This document shows, piece after piece, positions 27,546 through 36,558 of a DNA stretch of 64,000 bases. The stretch lies in assembly GCF_014640115.1 (NCBI RefSeq), contig NZ_BMGI01000006.1:62001-126000 (forward strand), given 5' to 3'. Position numbers and translations under genes: made by a program. The notes beneath the pieces were generated by a model, which saw nothing but the letters and a program-made list of their open reading frames with translations, did no database searches and had not been told where the DNA came from. Numbering within the stretch: position 1 is the stretch's first letter; the number at the start of each line of letters is the position of its first letter. The DNA comes from Sinisalibacter lacisalsi (GTDB taxonomy: Bacteria > Pseudomonadota > Alphaproteobacteria > Rhodobacterales > Rhodobacteraceae).

Positions 27546-28253
27546 TCACGCAAATGCCGCTTCGAGGGCGATTTCGATCATGTCGCCGAAACTCTGCTCG
27601 CGTTCCTGCGAGGTGAGCGGCGGCGCCTCGGTGACCAGGTGGTCCGACACGGTGAGCACCGCGAGCGCGCGCACCCCGTAACGCGCGGCGAGAATATAAA
27701 GCTCGGCCGCTTCCATCTCGACCGCCAGCACGCCATGCCGGGTCATCTGTTCGTTCAGGTCGGGGCGCTCATCGTAAAACACATCGGCCGAGTATATTCC
27801 ACCCACATGCGTGGCCACGTCGCGCCGGGCGGCGGCGGCATGGGCCGCCGCGAGCAAGCCGTAATCGGCGGCAGGGGCGAAATTGAGGTCACGCAGAATA
27901 CCCACCGACGGCGTTGAAATCGACGTCGCCGTCATCGCCAGAACCACGTCGCGCAGCGCGATCTTTTCCTGCATAGCGCCGCAGGAGCCGACGCGGATCA
28001 GGGTTTTCGCGCCGTATTCGCGGATCAACTCGTTGGCATAGATCGACAGGCTCGGCATGCCCATGCCGGAGCCCTGGATCGTCACCCGGTTGCCGCGCCA
28101 GGTGCCGGTGAAGCCCAGCATCCCGCGCACCTCGTTCACCAGTTCCGGCGCATCCAGAAAGGTTTCCGCCGCCCATTTGGCGCGCAGCGGGTCGCCCGGC
28201 ATGAGCACGGTTTCGGCGATGTCTCCGGGCTTTGCCCCGATGTGAATGGTCAT
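27546..28253 (-). CDS. deoD: Purine-nucleoside phosphorylase (DeoD type)
   Basis: A 235-residue hexameric phosphorylase for purine nucleoside salvage. Motifs: [17 protein letters not shown], the phosphate-binding [12 protein letters not shown], the ribose-binding [13 protein letters not shown], and the base-binding Asp in TVSDHL. GGAGAGAGCC precedes ATG 28253. First gene of a three-gene unit (deoD, aminopeptidase, aldo/keto reductase) that fits nutrient salvage. Confidence 0.95.
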   Translation of the reverse strand: MTIHIGAKPGDIAETVLMPGDPLRAKWAAETFLDAPELVNEVRGMLGFTGTWRGNRVTIQGSGMGMPSLSIYANELIREYGAKTLIRVGSCGAMQEKIALRDVVLAMTATSISTPSVGILRDLNFAPAADYGLLAAAHAAAARRDVATHVGGIYSADVFYDERPDLNEQMTRHGVLAVEMEAAELYILAARYGVRALAVLTVSDHLVTEAPPLTSQEREQSFGDMIEIALEAAFA

Positions 28254-28332
28254 GGCTCTCTCCTTGCAGTCCGCCGGATCATAGCCATCGGCATGGCGAA
28301 GGGTAGCCGGTTTTCAGGACGCGGGCGCGAAA

Positions 28333-28354
28333 CGGCCCGGCTTCCACCGGGCCG
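28333..28354 (-). terminator. Hairpin terminator after the H-NS-like gene
   Basis: CGGCCCGG pairs with CCGGGCCG around a 6-base loop; on the minus strand it is followed by TTTC. It lies 27 bases past the stop of the H-NS-like gene. The T run is short, so efficiency is uncertain. Confidence 0.6.
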
Positions 28355-28380
28355 CTTCGAACCACCGGCACAGCCGAGGC

Positions 28381-28743
28381 TCAGATCGCCAGATCTTCCT
28401 TCGATCCGCCTTGCGCGATATGGGCCTCGACCCATTTCGGCGCGCGCCCCCGGCCCGTCCAGGTTTGTTCGGGGTTTTCGGGATTGCGGAATTTCGGGGC
28501 AACCTTGGCCCGGCCGTCGCCCTTGGCCTTGGGCGCCCGGGCTGGCGCGCTTTCCCTGGCGGCGCTCGCGGGTTTTGCGCCGGTCAATTCCTCAAGCGAA
28601 AACCCATGCGCTTTCGCCGCCTTTTTCGCGGCGTCGAGGGCAAGCTTCTTCTCGGCCTGCGCCAGCTTGTCGAGCGCCTTGTCGACATCGCCGCGGAGTT
28701 TTTCCAGTTCTCGGCGCTTCATATCCTTGAGGTTGAATTTCAT
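28381..28743 (-). CDS. H-NS/HvrA-family nucleoid-associated protein
   Basis: A 120-residue DNA-binding protein. The N-terminal half is a charged coiled coil for oligomerisation (LEKLRGDVDKALDKLAQAEK). A lysine- and alanine-rich linker leads to the DNA-binding motif RNPENPEQTWTGRGRAPKWV, the hallmark of the H-NS family. In Rhodobacter, HvrA and Spb of this family tune photosynthesis and nitrogen-fixation genes; whether this copy does so is unknown. The DNA just upstream (28744-28900) is clearly richer in A/T than its surroundings, as expected if the protein regulates itself. Confidence 0.9.
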   Translation of the reverse strand: MKFNLKDMKRRELEKLRGDVDKALDKLAQAEKKLALDAAKKAAKAHGFSLEELTGAKPASAARESAPARAPKAKGDGRAKVAPKFRNPENPEQTWTGRGRAPKWVEAHIAQGGSKEDLAI

Positions 28744-28900
28744 TTTGGTCGGCTCGCCTTTCTGTCCAGTCGTTCAAATGCAATGACGTTGCTGGAACGA
28801 ATACGGGGAATAATCCCCTTCGGTTTTCACGAGCGCCAGAATATTGATTTTCGGAAAACCCACAACGCATTTTTTCGCGGTTGGGGATTGACTGTCGCAA

Positions 28901-30172
28901 TCAAACGCCGAGCCAGAGGCTCGCGCCGCCCGCCGCGATCACCGCGAGATAAACCACGATCACCCGAAGGCCGAGCCGGCGATCACCGGCGACGAGTGAA
29001 ATCCCCGCCTTCACCGCGGTATTCACCGCGACCGCGATGAATATCGCGATCGCCCCGGTGCCGAGGGCGAGATCCCCCCCAACCAGTCTCGAAACCGAAA
29101 TCGTCAGGGCGTCGACATCGGTCACCCCCGACATCGCGGCGGCGGCGTAGACGCCGCTGGTCCCGAGCCAGTCGCGCAGGTAGAACACGCCCAGCAGCAC
29201 CACCGCGAGCACCGCGCCGAAGGTCAGCGCGGTTTTCAATTCGAGCGGGTTGGCGATGCCCTCGATCTCGTCCTCGGTCTTGCCATTGCGGTCAGACAGA
29301 AGGTGGATCGCGGCGGCGCCGAGCAGCCCCGTCGCCGCCATCACCCCCATCGGCAGCGCCAGCGGGGCCACCAGCCGGGGCTGGAAAATCGCCGCCAGCA
29401 CGAGGATGCGCAAGAAGGTGACCGAGCCTGCCAGCACCACCCCCACCGCCGCCACCGGCGCCAGCGCACCCTGGCTGCGCACGAGGCGGGCAAGCGCGAG
29501 GGTGGTGGAGGTCGACGAGGCGAGGCCGCCGAACAGGCCGGTGGCGAGAATGCCGAGCCGTGCCCCGACCAGCCGGATCGCGAGGTAACCCGCAAAGGAC
29601 AGCCCGGCCACCACCACCACGGCCCACCACAGCTCGTAGGGGTTGAGCGTCTCCCCCGGGCCATAGCCCTGATCGGGCAGCAGCGGCAGCACCACGACCG
29701 AGATCAGCGCCAGCTTGAACGCCGCCTCCAGCTCGAACCGCTCGATCTGCGCCACCCAGCGATGCAGCGGCCGTTTCATCGCGAGCAGCAGCGCCGCCAC
29801 CACCGCCACAGCCGCGGCATGGGCCATCTCGCCGAGCATCGACACCGCGCCGAGCACGAAGGTGAGCAGGAGCGCGATCTCGGTGGTCAGGCCAAGGTCT
29901 TCATCGCTCCGCGTCTGCAGCCAGTAGCTGACGGCGAGCAGCCCCGCGAGCGCGAGCAAGACCGCCGCGAGGAAGATCGGGGCGGTCACGGTGACCAGCC
30001 AGCCGGAGATCCCGCCGAGGAGCCCGGTCAGCGCGAAGGTGCGGATCCCCGCGATCCGATCGCCCTCGGCCTGCTCACGCGCATGCCAGCCCCGTTCGAG
30101 CCCGAACAGAAGGCCGATCGCCAAAGCCAGCAGGAGCCGCCGGAAGATCTCCACATCATCCATACGCTGCAA
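28901..30172 (-). CDS. MgtC/SapB-type and DUF4010 inner-membrane protein
   Basis: A 423-residue multi-helix membrane protein. The N-terminal 140 residues carry the MgtC-type signature (LLLALAIGLLFGLERGW, then RIAGIRTFALTGLLGGISGW). The rest is a DUF4010 domain with glycine-rich helices (GLFGGLASSTSTTLALARL and MSGVTDVDALTISVSRL). About 12 membrane segments are visible. Suggested roles for the family include ion or metabolite transport; nothing here narrows it. No strong ribosome site is seen at either of the first two ATGs. Confidence 0.85.
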   Translation of the reverse strand: MQRMDDVEIFRRLLLALAIGLLFGLERGWHAREQAEGDRIAGIRTFALTGLLGGISGWLVTVTAPIFLAAVLLALAGLLAVSYWLQTRSDEDLGLTTEIALLLTFVLGAVSMLGEMAHAAAVAVVAALLLAMKRPLHRWVAQIERFELEAAFKLALISVVVLPLLPDQGYGPGETLNPYELWWAVVVVAGLSFAGYLAIRLVGARLGILATGLFGGLASSTSTTLALARLVRSQGALAPVAAVGVVLAGSVTFLRILVLAAIFQPRLVAPLALPMGVMAATGLLGAAAIHLLSDRNGKTEDEIEGIANPLELKTALTFGAVLAVVLLGVFYLRDWLGTSGVYAAAAMSGVTDVDALTISVSRLVGGDLALGTGAIAIFIAVAVNTAVKAGISLVAGDRRLGLRVIVVYLAVIAAGGASLWLGV

Positions 30173-30308
30173 TCTATGGATGGATCAGGGACATGGCCAG
30201 AGGGAACGGCGGGAGGGGGGAACTTGCGCGCCGTGGGTCGGGCGTCAGACCGGCACGTAAGGGGGGAGTGGGAATGGCGGGCGAACGCGCGAGCTAACGA
30301 GATTATAT

Positions 30309-30938
30309 TCATTCAGATGAGAATAGAAATCCTGCACCCGTCTTTGTCCATATTCCTTCCTTGAAAGACACTCTGTGCCTTTCGCCATCCAATTCCAGAA
30401 CGGAAAAAGCTCTGGGTTCACCGTTCAGATATGCGCCACCGAAAGTTACAGTCCCGATCGAACCGCGAATCGAAAAATCAACCCCTTGGAATTCATCTGG
30501 CGTTATCATGAAATTGATATCCGCCATTTCGCTTTTGAACGCTGAAAACGTGCCTGAGGGCATTAATCGAACAAGATGGTTGTTTCCGCCTTGTGGCATC
30601 ACTTCTACGAACCACGGAGCGCCGGATCTTGGTATGGAAGACGAAAGAGCTAACTCGCCTTCGATTTCGATCCTGTAACTGTCCGAACTTATCTTTGTTT
30701 CAATGTCGGCATCAGGGAAGTACTTGCCCAGAACGATCTCAATCGCTTTGATCGTGGCGCGCTTCTCGTCGTCGACATCCGACATGCTTTCGCCGATTTC
30801 AGCCTCGAATTCCACGTATTCCGATTCACCCGAGGCGGCTGAAATCATCTGTTCGGAGGAAATGCTTACTTCAAGTTCTTCAGCTTGGCACCCCACGAGA
30901 AGGCTCACAAGCCCTGCCAGAACGAACGTCTTTTTCAT
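30309..30938 (-). CDS. Orphan lipoprotein of unknown function, low-GC
   Basis: A 209-residue predicted lipoprotein: KKTFVLAGLVSLLVGCQAEE gives a lipobox (LVGC) with Cys17, and GGAGAGGGC precedes ATG 30938. The mature part is acidic and rich in Ser/Glu, with no motif I recognise. The block ESEYVEFEAEIG...KYFPDADIE resembles, from memory only, lipoproteins labelled DUF7424. Hand count over 30361-30480 gives 58 G/C of 120 (48%), against 41 of 60 (68%) in parE at 31081-31140, so this gene was probably acquired by transfer. It has its own terminator-poor setting between DUF4010 and parE. Confidence 0.7.
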   Translation of the reverse strand: MKKTFVLAGLVSLLVGCQAEELEVSISSEQMISAASGESEYVEFEAEIGESMSDVDDEKRATIKAIEIVLGKYFPDADIETKISSDSYRIEIEGELALSSSIPRSGAPWFVEVMPQGGNNHLVRLMPSGTFSAFKSEMADINFMITPDEFQGVDFSIRGSIGTVTFGGAYLNGEPRAFSVLELDGERHRVSFKEGIWTKTGAGFLFSSE

Positions 30939-30992
30939 GCCCTCTCCCCCCAAGTTAGGATAACTTTCCCAACCCAATATACATGTCCCCCC

Positions 30993-32948
30993 TCAAACAT
31001 CCAGCTCCTCAACGAACCGCGCATTCTCCTGGATATACTGGAAGCGCAATTCCGGCTTCTTGCCCATCAGACGTTCCACCAGGTCGCCGGTCTCGCCCGG
31101 TTCGTCCTCGTCGATGGTCACCCGGATCAGCTTGCGGGTGCCCGGGTCCATCGTGGTTTCCTTGAGGTCCTTGGCGTCCATCTCGCCGAGGCCCTTGAAG
31201 CGCTGGAAGTCGATCTTGCCCTTGCCGCCGAGGCCCTTCTCGAGCCACAGGTCCTTTTCCGCCTCGTCGGCGACGTAGACCCGTTTGGCCCCTTGCGTGA
31301 GCCGGAACAGCGGCGGGCAGGCGAGGTAGAGGTGGCCGTGGTCGATCAGCGGCCGCATCTGGCTGAAGAAGAAGGTCATCAGGAGCGCCGCGATATGCGC
31401 GCCGTCGACGTCGGCGTCGGTCATGATGATGATCTTGTCGTAGCGCAGATCCTCGACGTTGAACTTGGTGCCCATGCCCACCCCGAGCGCCTGGCACAGG
31501 TCGTTGATCTCGGCGTTCGAGCCGAGCTTGGAGCTGGCCGCGCCGAGCACGTTCAGGATCTTGCCCCTCAGCGGCAAGAGCGCCTGAGTGCGCCGGTCGC
31601 GCGCCATCTTGGCCGAGCCGCCCGCGCTGTCGCCCTCGACGATGAACAATTCGGTGCCCTCGCGCGCGCTGGTCGAGCAATCCACCAGCTTGCCGGGCAG
31701 GCGCAGCCGCTTGGTGGCGGTCTTGCGTTGGGTTTCCTTCTCGGCCCGGCGCCGCAGCCGCTCCTCCGCACGCAGCACGAGAAAATCGAGGATCGCGCCG
31801 GCGCTCTTGGTGTCGGCGGCCAGCCAGTTGTCGAAGTGGTCGCGCACAGCGCCTTCCACCAGCTTGGCGGCACTCTCCGAACTCAGCCGGTCCTTGGTCT
31901 GGCCGACGAAGGCCGGATCGGCGATGAAGGTGGAGACCAGCGCGCAACCCCCGGCGAGAAGATCGTCGCGGGTGATCTGCGCCGCCTTCTTGTTGCCGAC
32001 AAGCTCGCCGTAGGCCTTGATCCCCTTCAGGATCGCGGCCCAGAACCCGGCGACGTGGGTGCCGCCCTCGGGCGTCGGCACGGTGTTGCAATAGGACTGG
32101 ATGAAGCCGTCGCGCGCGGGCGTCCAGTTGATCGCCCATTCGACGTAGCCCGGCTCGTTGAACTTCTCACGGAACTCCACCTTGCCGTGGAAGCCGCCCT
32201 CGGAATAGGTGCTGGCGCCGCCGAGGCTCTCCTTGAGGTAGTCCGAGAGACCACCGGGAAAATGGAAGGTGGCCTCGCGCGGGGTTTCGCCGTCGTCGAC
32301 CGCCGATTTCCAGCGGATCTCAACGCCCGAGAACAGGTAGGCCTTGGAGCGCGCCATGGTGAACAGCCGCTTGGGCTTGAACTTGTGCGAGCCGAAGATC
32401 TCCGCGTCGGCGTGGAAGGTCACCTCGGTGCCGCGCCGGTTCGGGGCCGCGCCGATCTTCTGCACCGGGCCGAGCGGCAACCCGCGTGAAAACCGCTGCT
32501 CGTGCAGCTCCTTGTTCTTCGCCACCTGCACGACCATCGAATCGCTGAGCGCGTTCACCACCGACGAGCCGACGCCGTGAAGCCCGCCCGAGGTCTGGTA
32601 GGCCTTGCCGGAGAACTTGCCGCCCGAGTGCAGCGTGCACAGGATCACCTCGAGCGCGGATTTCTGGGGAAACTTCGGGTGCGGGTCCACCGGGATGCCT
32701 CGGCCGTTGTCGCGCACCGTTACCGAGTGGTCGGCATGAAGTTCCACCTCGATGCGGTTGGCGTGCCCCGCCACCGCCTCGTCCATCGCGTTATCGAGAA
32801 TCTCCGCCACCATGTGGTGCAGCGCCCGCTCGTCGGTGCCGCCGATATACATGCCCGGGCGCTGGCGCACGGGCTCCAGCCCCTCCAGCACCTCGATCGA
32901 GGTGGCGTCATAGGTGTCTTGTCCGCCGGTGAGGAGATCGCTGGCCAT
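30993..32948 (-). CDS. parE: DNA topoisomerase IV subunit B
   Basis: A 651-residue ATPase subunit of topoisomerase IV, which unlinks daughter chromosomes. GHKL ATP-binding motifs occur as EILDNAMDEAVAG, VRDNGRGIPVDPHPK and SGGLHGVGSSVVNALS. The TOPRIM domain has EGDSAGGSAKMARDRRTQAL and DADVDGAHI. The PLRGKILNV block and the QTSGGLHGVG context, with length near 650, support ParE over GyrB, which is about 800 residues in this group. Confidence 0.96.
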   Translation of the reverse strand: MASDLLTGGQDTYDATSIEVLEGLEPVRQRPGMYIGGTDERALHHMVAEILDNAMDEAVAGHANRIEVELHADHSVTVRDNGRGIPVDPHPKFPQKSALEVILCTLHSGGKFSGKAYQTSGGLHGVGSSVVNALSDSMVVQVAKNKELHEQRFSRGLPLGPVQKIGAAPNRRGTEVTFHADAEIFGSHKFKPKRLFTMARSKAYLFSGVEIRWKSAVDDGETPREATFHFPGGLSDYLKESLGGASTYSEGGFHGKVEFREKFNEPGYVEWAINWTPARDGFIQSYCNTVPTPEGGTHVAGFWAAILKGIKAYGELVGNKKAAQITRDDLLAGGCALVSTFIADPAFVGQTKDRLSSESAAKLVEGAVRDHFDNWLAADTKSAGAILDFLVLRAEERLRRRAEKETQRKTATKRLRLPGKLVDCSTSAREGTELFIVEGDSAGGSAKMARDRRTQALLPLRGKILNVLGAASSKLGSNAEINDLCQALGVGMGTKFNVEDLRYDKIIIMTDADVDGAHIAALLMTFFFSQMRPLIDHGHLYLACPPLFRLTQGAKRVYVADEAEKDLWLEKGLGGKGKIDFQRFKGLGEMDAKDLKETTMDPGTRKLIRVTIDEDEPGETGDLVERLMGKKPELRFQYIQENARFVEELDV

Positions 32949-33031
32949 TGCTCGAACTTTCTTGCTCTTGTTGAGCCGGCATTAGACCATCCGGGGCGGG
33001 CGGTAGCAATATCTTGCGGGTGACGGCGCGC

Positions 33032-34237
33032 TCAGAACGAAAGCAGCCCCGCGTTATAGGTCTCGAGCCCGATCGTCGCGGGGCCGTCGCCCTTCTGTTC
33101 CATCTCGATATGCGCAGGCGGATGGCCAAGGCCGCTCGCCAATCCGCCCGCCGCGCTACCGCCGGGTGTCAGGCCGAGCCGCACGCCGCCGCCGAAATTG
33201 TCGAAGCTCGCGCCATGCGTGGGCGAGAAATGCCCGTCGCCGGTGAGGTAGGGCGTGACCGGGCCTAGGCTGGGGCCCGCCTCCACGCGCACGTCGACGC
33301 TGCCGTCGCCGTTCACCTTCACATGGGCCGAAAACCCCGGCACGCCGATCGAGAACCCGGCGTTCAAGCCCGGGATCATGATCCCGTAGTCGGGAAAATC
33401 CTCGGCGCAGTCGTAGGAGGTCGGGTAGGGTTCGCCGGCCTCGCAGGCCATCTGGGCCGAGGCGTTCTCCATTTCGCAGGTCACCGACATCAGCCCGCCG
33501 ATGATGCTTTTCGGGCAGATCTCCTGGCAGCGGAAATTGACGTTGCAGCTTTTCGCAAGCTCGTCGCGATAGGGCGCACCGATGTCGGGAAGCTGGGCGA
33601 CGGCTGTGAGCACCGGCAGCCCGTTCGGCTCCAGCGCGTGGGCCTTGGCGAGCGCCGCGGCCGCGGCCCCTGGAATGCCCGCGGCGTCGAGCGCGCGGGC
33701 GAGGTTGGTGAGGTAGAGCGGTTCTCCCGGCGCGAAGGCGGTGGCCAGAAGCAAGTCCTTCGTTGCCGCGGTGGTATCGCCGAGCGCGAGCGCGGCAAGG
33801 CCCAGCGTGTTGCGATAGGCTGCCTCCTGCGGGCGCAGCGCGCTCGCCTCCTGCGCGGCCATCCGCGCGGCCTCGACCCAGTCGGCGGGATAGGCCTCGG
33901 GATCGTGGAGGTGCAGCTCCACCAGCAGCGCCGCAAAATTGTTGAGCGAGGCCGGGTCGGTGGGGTCGCGTGCTGCATCGGCGCCGAAGAACCATGCCGC
34001 CTTGTCGAACTGCCTTCGGGCGTAGAGCAGGTGACCCAGCGTGTCGCCCGACACCCCGTCCGGCGCGTTGTCGAGAACTTCGGCGAAGCCTTTCGCCTCC
34101 CCGGCGGGAAAAGTCTCGCCGAGCGATGTGACCGTTTCCGAAAGCGTCTCGGCGAGCCCCTGGGCCGCGGCGGGCAGCCCGCTTGTTGTCATGATGACCA
34201 GGATACCGGTTACGAACCCCGCGATGGACCGTCGCAT
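33032..34237 (-). CDS. Exported TPR-type protein with cysteine-rich C-terminal half, function unknown
   Basis: A 401-residue exported protein. The signal peptide (AGFVTGILVIMTTSGLPAAAQ) is followed by alpha-helical repeats resembling TPR units (DAARDPTDPASLNNFAALLVELHLH, AYRNTLGLAALALGDTTAATKDLLLATAFAPGE in outline). The second half has six cysteines within about 60 residues (from SCNVNFRCQEICP to SYDCAED), suggesting disulfides, and ends in a glycine-rich region. GGGAGGACAGCC precedes ATG 34237. No family is recognised beyond TPR. It is divergent from the epimerase gene, with a 126-base gap. Confidence 0.75.
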   Translation of the reverse strand: MRRSIAGFVTGILVIMTTSGLPAAAQGLAETLSETVTSLGETFPAGEAKGFAEVLDNAPDGVSGDTLGHLLYARRQFDKAAWFFGADAARDPTDPASLNNFAALLVELHLHDPEAYPADWVEAARMAAQEASALRPQEAAYRNTLGLAALALGDTTAATKDLLLATAFAPGEPLYLTNLARALDAAGIPGAAAAALAKAHALEPNGLPVLTAVAQLPDIGAPYRDELAKSCNVNFRCQEICPKSIIGGLMSVTCEMENASAQMACEAGEPYPTSYDCAEDFPDYGIMIPGLNAGFSIGVPGFSAHVKVNGDGSVDVRVEAGPSLGPVTPYLTGDGHFSPTHGASFDNFGGGVRLGLTPGGSAAGGLASGLGHPPAHIEMEQKGDGPATIGLETYNAGLLSF

Positions 34238-34363
34238 TGGCTGTCCTCCCTGTCAGGTTGGCAGGCAGTATAGCACGATTTCGCGGCTTTTTCGCGCGTT
34301 TCTGGGCTCATGGCTTGCTTCCGCCTGCCCCACGTCGTCAATTGGGCGAAAAAGGAGCCAGCC

Positions 34364-35266
34364 ATGCGCATTCTCTTCACAGGCGGGTCCGGCAAGGCGG
34401 GCCGCGAGGTCATCCCCTACCTGCTCGACCAGGGCCACCGGGTGATGAACGTCGATCTGACACCGCTCGACCTGCCCGACGTCGACAACATCATCGCCGA
34501 CATCACGGATTCGGGCCAGATGTTCAACGCGCTCTCGATGTATGCCAATTTCGGCGAGCTCGAGCCGGGCACCGGCGTGCCGCGCTTCGACGCGGTGGTG
34601 CATTTCGCCGCCATCGCCCGCATCCTGCTCACGCCCGACAACGAGTGCTACCGGGTGAACGTGATCGGCACCTACAACGTGTTGGAGGCGGCGCTGAAGA
34701 TGGGCGTGCGCAAGGTGGTGATCGCCTCGTCGGAAACCACCTACGGCGTCTGCTTCGCCGACGGCGAGCGCAAGCCCCTCTATGTTCCAGTCGACGAGGC
34801 GCACCCGACCGTGCCGGAAGACAGCTACGGCATGTCGAAGGTGGTCAACGAGGTCACCGCGCGCAGCTTCGCCGAACGCACCGGGGCGGACGTCTACGCG
34901 CTGCGGATCAACAACGTGATGAGCCCGGAGGATTACGCCCGCGACTGGCCCGCCTATTTCGCCGATCCCGATCTGCGCCGGCGCAACATCTTCTCCTATA
35001 TTGACGCGCGCGACCTCGGCCAGATCGTCGATCTCTGCCTGAAAAAGGACGGGCTTGGCTACCAGGTGTTCAACGCCGCCAACGACGGCATGAGCGTGGC
35101 GCTCAGCCCCAAGGAGGTTCTGGCCCGCTATTACCAGGGGGTGCCGGTGAAACGCGAGATCGGTCCGGGCGAGAGCCCCTATTGCAACCGCAAGATCCGC
35201 GAGGTTCTGGGGTTCGAGGAGCAACACCCCTGGACGAGACACGTTACGCCACCGGCGCAAGAGTGA
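34364..35266 (+). CDS. NAD-dependent epimerase/dehydratase (extended SDR)
   Basis: A 300-residue extended short-chain dehydrogenase/reductase. The cofactor loop is FTGGSGKAGREVIPYL (residues 5-20), the catalytic serine is in IASSETTYG and the Tyr155-x3-Lys159 pair in DSYGMSK. The family acts on nucleotide sugars such as UDP-glucose, but the substrate is unknown. AAGGAG precedes ATG 34364; an earlier ATG in frame lacks one. It stands alone, followed by a hairpin before the hydrogenase operon. Confidence 0.88.
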   Translation: MRILFTGGSGKAGREVIPYLLDQGHRVMNVDLTPLDLPDVDNIIADITDSGQMFNALSMYANFGELEPGTGVPRFDAVVHFAAIARILLTPDNECYRVNVIGTYNVLEAALKMGVRKVVIASSETTYGVCFADGERKPLYVPVDEAHPTVPEDSYGMSKVVNEVTARSFAERTGADVYALRINNVMSPEDYARDWPAYFADPDLRRRNIFSYIDARDLGQIVDLCLKKDGLGYQVFNAANDGMSVALSPKEVLARYYQGVPVKREIGPGESPYCNRKIREVLGFEEQHPWTRHVTPPAQE

Positions 35267-35272
35267 CCGGCC

Positions 35273-35296
35273 GGGATGGGCCCCGCGGCCCGTCCC
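35273..35296 (+). terminator. Hairpin after the epimerase gene
   Basis: GGGATGGGCC pairs with GGCCCGTCCC (one G-T pair) around the loop CCGC, 6 bases past the epimerase stop. There is no T run, so it is probably a weak terminator or processing site. Confidence 0.5.
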
Positions 35297-35331
35297 ACCT
35301 GCCCGACCGGGAAAACATGCAGGCTTCCGAA

Positions 35332-35345
35332 TTGATTAGGATCAG
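35332..35345. promoter_or_regulatory. FnrL/FNR binding site upstream of the hydrogenase operon
   Basis: TTGAT-TAGG-ATCAG matches the FNR consensus TTGAT-N4-ATCAA at 9 of 10 defined bases. It lies 99 bases before the first hydrogenase gene and after the hairpin that ends the previous gene. FnrL activates oxygen-sensitive systems in Rhodobacter when oxygen is low, and a NiFe hydrogenase is an expected target. Confidence 0.72.
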
Positions 35346-35427
35346 GGAAGCCGCAACTTTCACGTGCTCTATTGCCTTCGAATCTTGAGCACGAACGGTT
35401 TTGCCCGATGGGGCGCAGGAGGCAGGG

Positions 35428-35448
35428 ATGATCTGTGTGACGTCATGA
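35428..35448 (+). CDS. Possible 6-codon leader peptide overlapping the hydB start
   Basis: The best ribosome site in this region, AGGAGG at 35417-35422, is five bases before an ATG that reads only MICVTS and stops. That stop overlaps the chosen hydB start (ATGA at 35445-35448). The site is 22 bases from the hydB ATG, too far to serve it directly. A translated leader with re-initiation at hydB would explain the layout; a misread start for hydB is the alternative. Confidence 0.35.
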   Translation: MICVTS

Positions 35449-36557
35449 GCGGGGCCGTGAAAACAGGCCCCCGGATGATCGACGCGCAAGGGCTCGATGC
35501 GCTGATCGCGGCGCTCGCAAGCGATGGGCGCGAGGTGTTCGGGCCGGTCCGGCGTGAGGGGGCGGTGGTCTACGAGGAAATCTCCTCCAGCGACGATCTG
35601 CCGAAAGGCTGGGCCGACGAGCAATCGGGCGGGCATTACCGGCTGCGGCAGGAGGGCGATGCCTTTTTCGGCGCCACGCTCGGCCCCCAGGGCTGGAAGC
35701 GCCTCCTGCATCCGCCGAAACAGGTGCTCTGGCGCACCGAGGGCGCGGGGGAGGAGACGAAGATCATCCCCGAGCCGCTCGACACCACCCGCCGCGCCTT
35801 CATCGGCGCGCGCGCCTGCGATCTCGCCGCGATCGCCGCGCAGGACAAGGTTCTGACCGAGGGGCCCTACCGCGATCCGCAGTATGCCGCCCGGCGGGCA
35901 AACCTGTTCATCGTCGCGGTGAACTGCACCCGGTCGGCCGAGACCTGCTTCTGCACCTCGATGAACACCGGGCCGAAGGCCACGAAGGGCTATGACATCG
36001 CGCTGACCGAGCTGGAGGGCGGGCGCTTTCTCGCCGAAGCCGCCAGCGAGGCGGGGGCCGCGCAGCTGGCCGCCCTGCCCTCCCGGCCCGCAACGGCGGA
36101 CGACGAAGGCGCGGCGGCGGCGGGGATCGACCGCGCCCGCGACCAGCAACGCCGGATCGACACCGACGGCCTGCCCGCGCTGCTCAAGGACCGGCCCGAT
36201 CACCCGCGTTGGTCGGAGGTGGCGCAGCGCTGCCTCAACTGCGCCAACTGCACCATGGTCTGCCCCACCTGCTTCTGCACCACGGTCGACGAGGTGACCT
36301 CGCTGGAAGGCCCCGAGACCGAGCGGGTGAACCGCTGGGCCTCGTGCTTCACCGTCGATTTCAGCCACGTCCACGGCGGCGCGGTGCGCCCCGGCGCGAA
36401 ATCGCGCTACCGCCAGTGGATGACGCACAAGCTCGCCACCTGGGTCGACCAGTTCGGCGAGATGGGCTGCGTCGGCTGCGGGCGCTGCATCTCGTGGTGC
36501 CCGGTGGGGATCGACATCACCGAGGAAGCGGCCGCGATCCGCAAGGGAGGGGGCTGA
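35445..36557 (+). CDS. hydB: NiFe hydrogenase group 3b, beta (iron-sulfur) subunit
   Basis: A 370-residue cytoplasmic electron-transfer subunit. Two 4Fe-4S motifs are clear: [17 protein letters not shown] and [18 protein letters not shown], preceded by [11 protein letters not shown]. This is the pattern of sulfhydrogenase beta subunits (HydB/HyhB). The subunit passes electrons from the small subunit toward the flavin subunit. ATG 35445 is chosen because the protein similarity seems to begin there, but its own ribosome site is poor (see the leader peptide). First gene of the operon; the next starts 1 base after its stop. Confidence 0.9.
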   Translation: MSGAVKTGPRMIDAQGLDALIAALASDGREVFGPVRREGAVVYEEISSSDDLPKGWADEQSGGHYRLRQEGDAFFGATLGPQGWKRLLHPPKQVLWRTEGAGEETKIIPEPLDTTRRAFIGARACDLAAIAAQDKVLTEGPYRDPQYAARRANLFIVAVNCTRSAETCFCTSMNTGPKATKGYDIALTELEGGRFLAEAASEAGAAQLAALPSRPATADDEGAAAAGIDRARDQQRRIDTDGLPALLKDRPDHPRWSEVAQRCLNCANCTMVCPTCFCTTVDEVTSLEGPETERVNRWASCFTVDFSHVHGGAVRPGAKSRYRQWMTHKLATWVDQFGEMGCVGCGRCISWCPVGIDITEEAAAIRKGGG

Positions 36558-36558
36558 G

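Noticed and set aside
28880-28910. FNR-like sequence TTGATTGCGACAGTCAA upstream of the H-NS-like gene
   Set aside because: The spacing between the half-sites is wrong (the consensus needs four bases between TTGAT and ATCAA).
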